64,000 bases of DNA from the NCBI GenBank assembly GCA_022059125.1, contig JAEUWY010000002.1, positions 1,302,001 through 1,366,000 of the forward strand, in the 5' to 3' direction. This DNA is from Corynespora cassiicola. Lineage: Eukaryota; Ascomycota; Dothideomycetes; Pleosporales; Corynesporascaceae. A program made the translations under genes and the position numbers. Below the pieces are notes generated by a model that did not search any database, was not told where the DNA came from, and saw only the letters and a program-made list of their open reading frames with translations. Shown one piece after another: positions 57,509 through 64,000 of the stretch (the first letter of the stretch is position 1; each line of letters starts with the position of its first letter).

Positions 57509-57593
57509 AGGTCGTACCCGGAATCGAACCGGGGTTGCCGGAAGTCTCTGAGGCAATCAGAATCCGGAGTGATAACCGCTACACTATACAACC
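57509..57593 (-). tRNA. tRNA-Gln (anticodon CTG) with a 13-nt intron
   Basis: On the minus strand a full cloverleaf can be drawn: the acceptor stem pairs GGTTGTA with TACGACC, the D-arm contains GTGTAGCGGTTATCAC, the anticodon stem CCGGA pairs with TCCGG around loop TTCTGA-T, and the T-arm is CCCGG-TTCGATT-CCGGG. Anticodon CTG reads CAG. A 13-nt intron (57544-57556, position ambiguous by one base) sits right after position 37, the canonical eukaryotic site. Confidence 0.92.
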
Positions 57594-57832
57594 CGTCGTC
57601 TCAAGTCGTATGAACTTGATGTCACGTGTAGCTCCAAGTGCACATAAATACCGTTGCAAAATTCCCTGCATATCCTCATTGGATCGGAAATCATTCGACC
57701 TGGCCCGTGCACCGAAGCTCTGTCATCCATCTCGAAAAGTCTCCAGAGCGGCCGCGCGCTCCACTCCACCGCACCACCGACTCGTCCCCCCACCGATCCA
57801 CCCACACAAAATAAGAGGATTCCAATCCAGAT

Positions 57833-59119
57833 ATGGCGTCCTCGTGCAATTGCATTGCGGGAGCGGCGAGAGTGCTCGGGGCTTCGTCTGCGGCGCTGCG
57901 AACCCCCCTCCGGACCTCCGCACGCCGCACCTTCGCTTCGTCGAGCGCGTTCGCAACGGCACGGGCTACGACAGCGCAGGAGATTCGATGCGGATTGCAG
58001 GCGCAGAAGATGGGATTGCAGAACACGAGGTTGGGATGTGGTACGAATGCGCAAGTTCGGATGTTTTCGAGGTCGGCGCCGCGGAACAAGCTTAAGACGA
58101 TTGAGCAGGTGCGGGCTAGGAATAAGAGCGGGGTATGGCTCCCATGATACTCAAGCACCTGTGTAGATACAAGGTGGTTGATTTTGAGTCGTAGAATCTT
58201 GTGCTGACTGAAGTTCGCAATAGCCTTTTAACCTTACTGCCGCCGTCATCTTTGTCGCCACTGCTGGTTGTCTATGGGCGTACTTTACGTATGAGAAGGA
58301 GCGCATGGCGCGAAAGAGGATAGCTGAGCAGACCAAGGGTATTGGAAAGCCCAAGGTTGGAGGTCCATTCGAGTTGGTGGACCAGAATGGAAATGTGTTT
58401 TCGAGCGATGACTTGCTGGGAAGATACTCGTTGGTACGTGTATTTCAGACTTTGGTAATTCGGACAAACGATTGGATGAAGATGGGACAAAATTCGCCTG
58501 CGGCTCTGTAACTGCATGATGGGGACAGTCAAACACGGAGATACTGACTCGACGAATAGGTCTACTTTGGCTTCTCGCACTGTCCCGACATTTGCCCCGA
58601 CGAGCTAGATAAGATGGCCCTCATGTACGACAAGGTGGTCGAAAAGTGCGGAAAAGTCCTGCTTCCTATCATGATCACCTGTGACCCGGCCCGAGACACC
58701 CCCAAGGTGTTGAAGGAGTACCTCGCTGAGTTCCACCCCGACTTCATCGGCTTGACTGGTGGATACGAGCAGATCAAGCAGACTTGCAAGGCCTACAGGG
58801 TGTACTTTAGCACACCTTCGAACGTAAAGCCTGGACAGGATTACCTAGTCGACCACAGCATTTACTTTTACTTGATGGGTAAGTCGGATTGGACTCCCTT
58901 TCCCACCCGGACGATGATTGCGTAACGGACTTTTGTCGACACTCTCATGTCCGTGATAAGTGATATGTAAACTTTACTGACGTCAGCGTAGATCCGGAAG
59001 GCGACTTTGTCGAGGCCATCGGCCGCAACTTTACAGCAGACCAGGCCGCCAAGGTCATTACTGACCATATTAAGGACTGGCAGGGCCCATTGAAGGTCAA
59101 GAAGGAGTCCGCGGAGTAA
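57833..59119 (+). CDS. SCO1: Mitochondrial copper chaperone Sco1
   Basis: Four exons, 57833-58132, 58224-58433, 58560-58878 and 58992-59119, give 318 residues; introns of 91, 126 and 113 nt are longer than elsewhere. The Arg/Ser/Ala-rich N-terminus is a mitochondrial targeting peptide. One transmembrane segment (LTAAVIFVATAGCLWAYF) precedes a thioredoxin-like domain with the copper-binding CPDICPDE motif and the distal His in YLVDHS. Sco1 delivers copper to the CuA site of cytochrome c oxidase subunit 2 in the inner membrane. The first exon is unusually long for a presequence (100 residues). Confidence 0.94.
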
Positions 59120-59713
59120 GCAGCTGACGTTGTCTGCCACTATCTTCTTCGCCCGGCGCTATTGATGGGCGATACCATCCTTCTTTCATCCCACTCCGGT
59201 GTCGAACGAGCATGCAGTCGTGTAGTGCGCGTGAGCGTGCCGTTAAGTCGCACTTGTACTCTATAGATTGTACGGGGAATATGTAGATTATTATGTACAT
59301 CACCTACATCATCATACGACCGGAGTTATGTTTCTTTTTCCTTCAAAGCTGGAATTCTTTACCAAACTAACATTCGAGTGTAGAGCTTGACGTCGGTATC
59401 TGCACGTCTGCCAAGCCTTAAGTCAGCACTAACCTACCGACACCAGGATACAACACCACCTCCCTTTTCAGGCTCTGCTAAATGTCTAGAAATTCTTCCC
59501 ATTTGCGCGATTACAGACAAATCGTCAACTTGGCCCCCATGCACAGATCGTACCATATCTTTGATGCGGAAAGTTGGTTGCCTAATCATCCGGCTGCAAG
59601 AGAAGTTGGTATATGAGGGGCAATATAAAAACGCCTCGAATGACTGGTTCACTCTTGAATTTGAAGCACCCGGGGAGTGAAGGCCGCGTGTATCCACTCA
59701 TAAGCCGCCTATC
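59120..59713. other. Intergenic region between SCO1 and the esterase
   Basis: About 590 bases: 3' flank of SCO1 and promoter of the esterase gene; no gene seen. Confidence 0.5.
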
Positions 59714-61318
59714 ATGAAGCTCGCGTTCCTGTCTCTTCTTGCGTACTCAGTTGTTCGAGGGAGAGCGGCCAATTGCTCGAATTCGGACGATCTCACCGTC
59801 AAAACCTCCACAGGGACCTACACTGGGCTCATCGACCCCGAATTCCCGAGGACGCGCCAATTTCGCGCCGTCCCGTTTGCGCAACCGCCTGTAGGATCGC
59901 TCCGCTGGGAGCCGCCCCAAAAGCTCTCCCCGTCAAATGCACTCCACACCGCGACACATTTCCCGCCTTCGTGTCCTCAGTTCGTAACGAGCGTCATCTC
60001 ACTCTTCAATACGGACCTTACCAAGGGAAACCTCATCTACAATGGCTTCCAGAATGATACTTCGGGACTGGTAGGGGAGGCCACGTCCGAAGACTGCTTG
60101 TATCTCGCCGTGTGGACGCCGACGGCGGACCCGCCTGAAGGAGGGTGGCCGGTGCTGTTCTTCATGACGGGCGGTGGGTGGGTGATGGGAGGCGTGGACA
60201 TCCCATGGCAGATGCCTACGGGGTGGGTGGAGAGGGAGCAGCGGCACATTGTTGTCACGATCAACTACCGCGTCGGCGTTTTCGGATTCCCGCAAGCACG
60301 CGGGCTACCCCTCGAAGGGCAAAATCTGGGCATCTTGGATCAGCGCGCGGCGCTGGAGTGGGTGAGGGATAACATCGAGGCGTTTGGCGGCAATCCAGCA
60401 CGCATAACGCAGTGGGGGCGGTCGGCGTCGGCGACGGGGACGGACATTCATGCGTATGCTTTCAGTGAGGATCCTATTGCGCAGGCCTACTACATGCAGT
60501 CTGGCACCGTGTTCAGCTCCATGCTGCCCCAGACGCCATCATACTCAAACTTCAGCTTCGTCGCCAAAAACGTCGGATGCGCGGCTACTTGTGGTGACGA
60601 CGACGACGACGGTGCAGCCGAGCTCGACTGCATGCGCCAAGTGCCCTTCACCATGATGACAAACTTCATCGGCCAATACAGCGACCTCGGCGAAGGGCCA
60701 CGCCTCCTCTTCGTCCCCGTCGTAGACGAAACGCTCATCTTCGCAGACTACAAAGCGCGCTCCGAAGCCGGCCTCCTCGCCCGCATCCCCACCCTCATAT
60801 CCTTCACCGCCAACGAATTCTCCTCCCTCGTCCCCTGGCCCATTGAAAACCTCACCGCGGGACCGGACCAGGCGCAAATCACGGCCTGGGACATTGAGGG
60901 CTTCGTGTGCCCCTCGTTCAACTCGACCGTGTACCGCAATCGCCTGGACGTGCCCGTGTACCGCATGCAGCACGCAGGCACGTTTCCGAACCTGAACCGC
61001 TACGAGTGGATGGGTGCGTGGCACGCGAGCGATATCCCCATCTCGTTTGGGACGTACCGTTTGCTGGATCATGTGGCGCCGAGCACGCGGTTCGAGCAAG
61101 AGGTCAGTGAGATGATGCAGGAGTATATTCTGGTATTTGTGGAGGATCCGGAGAGCGGGCCGGAGAGGGAGTTGGGGTGGAGGGCCATGGATACGGAGGA
61201 GGCGGATGGCGGGGTTTTGGCAAGGTTTGGGGCTGGGGGGAGGGTGGTGCAGCACATTGCGGGGAGGGAGGTGGATGGGGTGTGTTTGGGAGTGGGGGAG
61301 TATGATCCGTTTCCGTGA
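59714..61318 (+). CDS. Secreted type-B carboxylesterase
   Basis: An intronless gene of 534 residues. A signal peptide (MKLAFLSLLAYSVVRGRA) is followed by the alpha/beta-hydrolase domain. The oxyanion loop GGGW is at 153-156, the EDCLYLAVW motif near 127, and the acid and base are probably Glu368 (TANEF) and His437 (WHASD). The nucleophile elbow reads GRSAS around Ser237 instead of the usual GxSAG, so the last Gly is Ser. Several Asn-x-Ser/Thr sites fit secretion. The family includes lipases, esterases and cutin- or toxin-processing enzymes; the substrate is unknown. An Asp run near 295 lies between conserved Cys. Confidence 0.88.
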   Translation: MKLAFLSLLAYSVVRGRAANCSNSDDLTVKTSTGTYTGLIDPEFPRTRQFRAVPFAQPPVGSLRWEPPQKLSPSNALHTATHFPPSCPQFVTSVISLFNTDLTKGNLIYNGFQNDTSGLVGEATSEDCLYLAVWTPTADPPEGGWPVLFFMTGGGWVMGGVDIPWQMPTGWVEREQRHIVVTINYRVGVFGFPQARGLPLEGQNLGILDQRAALEWVRDNIEAFGGNPARITQWGRSASATGTDIHAYAFSEDPIAQAYYMQSGTVFSSMLPQTPSYSNFSFVAKNVGCAATCGDDDDDGAAELDCMRQVPFTMMTNFIGQYSDLGEGPRLLFVPVVDETLIFADYKARSEAGLLARIPTLISFTANEFSSLVPWPIENLTAGPDQAQITAWDIEGFVCPSFNSTVYRNRLDVPVYRMQHAGTFPNLNRYEWMGAWHASDIPISFGTYRLLDHVAPSTRFEQEVSEMMQEYILVFVEDPESGPERELGWRAMDTEEADGGVLARFGAGGRVVQHIAGREVDGVCLGVGEYDPFP

Positions 61319-64000
61319 TGTGCTGGCCTGAAGAAATGTTGGTTGTCTTGCCATCCTGAGGTTGATCGCTCGTGGGGAGATACAAACGTATGTGAAGTTT
61401 GTGGTCCATGTGAAACCCAACGTGGATACCTCTTGACAGAGCGGAGAGATGATGCGCTTCCACTCTGCTTGTTCATTGCGGAGGATACTCAGACGGCTTC
61501 TATACAATCCGGTATATGCCATTGCTCAGATTCGTACTGATCTGGTCTCCCCATGGCGGTTGCCAGGCCCGCGCTTCTGGAGTGGAGTCCATGGTTGCCT
61601 GGGATGTGGATTTGGTGGTGATATATCTGGAACCCACAGGCTAGTATGGTCAAGGCACCATCAAAGCTCTTTCCTATCTTGGTCTAAGAAAATGTCAATT
61701 CTAGGCAGGAAAGCAATGACAATCGATTGCAGTGAAGAGGATATGCCCTGCAAGATGCTGGCCAGCTAGACGGCATTCGAACTAGCGTGCTCAGATGTTC
61801 CAATTGTTCCCTTTAGGTCACCCACGATCCATGCGACGGGCAGGACACAACGACTATCCCGGACCTCGGGGATCGATTGCCTTACCCGGTGTTCCAAAAG
61901 GCTACTAACCGCCTTAGTTTTGTTGAAAAAAAAAAAGCTCTGCTCTCAAGCCCCAGGAGCGCGTCACCATATAAGTAAATAATAACCGAACGTCCCATAC
62001 CCGCGCACGCACGCCTCAAGCCGGTCTCAGTGTTCCACGGGGAGCCCAGGGCGCGTCCACACGGTATCGCATCGCACTCCCCATGGTAGCACATGGAGTG
62101 GGACCAATGTGTTTGGGTTTGCTAACGGTTACCACATGTATTTGCGTAGCAGGTTGCGAGACCGGCGGTTGCGTGCGATAGGTACGACGACGGCTCTGTG
62201 CTGCCGAGGCACGCAAGGTCCTCTTCTCCGGGAAGCGTTACCGAGGAGGGATGGAGGCTCCGCTGGGGAGGGGTGCGTGCATGTGTTTGAGGTGTGCTTG
62301 TGTGGAGGGCGTGCAGGTGGTGGGTGCGGTGGGGATGGGATGGGGGAGATGCAACGCTTCGGGGGCAACGTGCACGCAAAGCGCGTCAGTGTGAGCAGAG
62401 ATGAATTATACCCGCGTTATCTGCGAGAGCGAGGCTGATGTTCTGGCGTGCTCGCTGGCTGACACGGGACATGATGACTATTTCTTACTGCTTTCTGCTG
62501 TTCTGCGCGAGGGCGGGCTTCTAGAAGGCGGGAAGAGACAGGGGTTGAGTGCTTATCTCTGGGCCCTGGATCTCGCGGTGCGGTGGTGGAGGGCATTGGT
62601 TGGGTGGCGCATCAGCACACATGTGACTGATGGCGAGGGGCGAAGACGAGGCTGGGACTTTGCCCTCTGCTGGTGCGAAAGGTCGAACTGTGTATCTCTG
62701 TCGATGCCGACAGCGCGAAGGATTTGCTTGTATCTGTTGGCGTGAAGGCGAAGGATGGAAGTGGGTCTCGTCGCGCATCCCTGGTGGACGATCTGGAGCT
62801 TGATTTGGTGTCGGCTACCTAGGTAAGTGCACACATCTGGGATCTAAACGGCGTCGGCGATTCGGCTCGTACAAGAGGAGTGTACGGCCGAAGCGGAGGG
62901 GAAAAAAAAAAAGAGGTCTGCAATTGCAAAGAGAAGCTTGTCATGTGCGCCCGGCAGGCTTCGCGGCGCCGGCGAACCGTTGGAGATAAGCATTTAAGCT
63001 TGTCGTCTAGCACATTGGTGTAGGCGAGAACCGCAGCAGGGGCAACCCTCTGTGCCTGCCCCGCCGTTGCTGGCGTGAGCACGCCGATAAAAAAAAAAAG
63101 ACAAGGCCATTGTGTTCCTTCTACACAGCCGTCCAGCGAGAAGGACGAGGTGGGGGCGATGTGCATGGCAAGATATTGAGGGACGTCGCTGTGCCTCAAT
63201 GGTAATATCGCACAGCAGAGTGTTATCATCCTCACCGTCATCGTCACAGCCCGTCCATGATGGTACGTCGATAAGGTCCTTCCCAAGACAGAAGGATGCA
63301 TTCCTTTGGCCGTGACCCGTATAAACGTGCTCGCGGGGGCAGATGCCACACGACATTCCCGAAAAAGGGACAGGTCCGAGGGTAGCGCGAGGGTGCAATG
63401 CGCCAGGGAGAGAGGGCGCATCCCGTCTGCCGGGAAACGTTCCCAGCATTCCAAATGTGCGGATTGATCATGTGGGCCGCAGCTATGCGTGCGCATGGGC
63501 GAGGGGGCAGGGGTTAAGCCATCGAGATGGCCTGCATGGCCGCCGTGATATTGCACAAGGCATCGTGAGATCAGGCTGCATCCCTCCAATCGAAGCCGAG
63601 GCCGCTGGTGGCGTGGGACTGAGATTCAGCAGCGCGATGCTGACGGCAGGATCCTAGATGCCTGGGACGGCCAGTGGCAGGACGCTGATTCTCGGCCGCT
63701 CGTTGGCTCCAAGGAGCGCGAGCCGTAGGTGGAGGCGCGGAGGCATGGAGGCATGGAGGCGTCGAGGGTCGAGCATGTCAGGTCAGAGCCGGCCACCCAC
63801 CTTCCTGTCTGGGACTGGGGTGCCCGCACGACGCCACTTGGTGGCTGTCCTATCCGCGGTCAAGCCTTGGTCGGGGGTGCTTGTTGTGTCGGCAACTCCA
63901 AATGCCCTGCAGCTTCAATATCAATCTAATCTGGATGACGCCGGCCGGCCTCGGGGGCGTCTCGTACCGCTTCGCTGCGACCTCGCGTGCGTGGGCTTGA
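61319..64000. other. 2.7-kb terminal stretch without a supported gene
   Basis: Mostly GC-rich, with several poly-A runs (61927, 62900, 63090) and many overlapping short open frames. The longest (62819-63589, minus, 256 codons) has no recognisable motif and lies among equally open frames on the other strand, so I do not call it. A Glu/Gly-rich short tandem repeat lies at 63738-63762 (GGCATGGA units). Confidence 0.45.

Noticed and set aside
61780..61800. TTCGAACTAG resembling a tRNA T-arm
   Set aside because: The bases on either side cannot form the five-pair stem, and no D-arm or anticodon arm is nearby.
62819..63589. 256-codon minus-strand frame
   Set aside because: Low-complexity, no motif, and competing open frames on the other strand; probably a by-product of GC content.

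Overview
The window is nuclear DNA of a filamentous ascomycete (Pezizomycotina). A Dothideomycete, possibly Pleosporales, is likely, but that is inference from gene style only. Supporting signs are short spliceosomal introns of mostly 45-60 nt with GTATGT/GTAAGT-type donors and CTAAC/CTGAC-type branch sites, fungal housekeeping proteins (KOG1/Raptor, SSZ1, SEC21/gamma-COP, RRP40, cytosolic AspRS, LIP5, SCO1), and a Fot1/pogo-type transposon whose damage looks like repeat-induced point mutation (RIP).

Layout. 1-8.7 kb is an accessory block: the RGG-rich tail of an RNA-binding protein, a DUF1989 (urea-carboxylase-associated) protein, and a cluster of RING-finger genes (1951, 2718, 6057, 7575) with one broken copy at 4889-5591. 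A 1,851-bp inactivated pogo/Fot1 element (9101-10951) with 48-bp perfect inverted ends and a TA duplication follows. 11.8-32 kb is compact core genome: a Tea1/Kel1-like kelch cell-end marker, KOG1 (TORC1), cytosolic aspartyl-tRNA synthetase, exosome RRP40, ribosome-associated Hsp70 SSZ1, and an F-box/LRR protein. 32-41.8 kb is again accessory: a cytochrome P450 and a PDR-type ABC transporter flank a 3.4-kb gene-free stretch. 42.3-59 kb returns to core or conserved genes: a hydrophilin-like DPRVDSD repeat protein, an Rrt8/EI24-like membrane protein, lipoyl synthase, gamma-COP, a SPOUT RNA methyltransferase, a small membrane protein, an MFS transporter, an intron-containing tRNA-Gln and SCO1. 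A secreted type-B carboxylesterase follows, and the last 2.7 kb shows no convincing gene.

Functional themes. The core genes serve growth control and translation (KOG1, SSZ1, AspRS, RRP40, SPOUT protein), polarity and secretion (kelch protein, SEC21) and mitochondrial cofactor assembly (LIP5, SCO1). The accessory genes are candidate ubiquitin ligases, detoxification or secondary metabolism (P450, ABC, MFS, esterase) and stress protection (hydrophilin). I see no CRISPR array, rRNA gene, intact transposase or viral gene. Exon joins were made by eye from splice signals, frame continuity and family expectation; no search was run.
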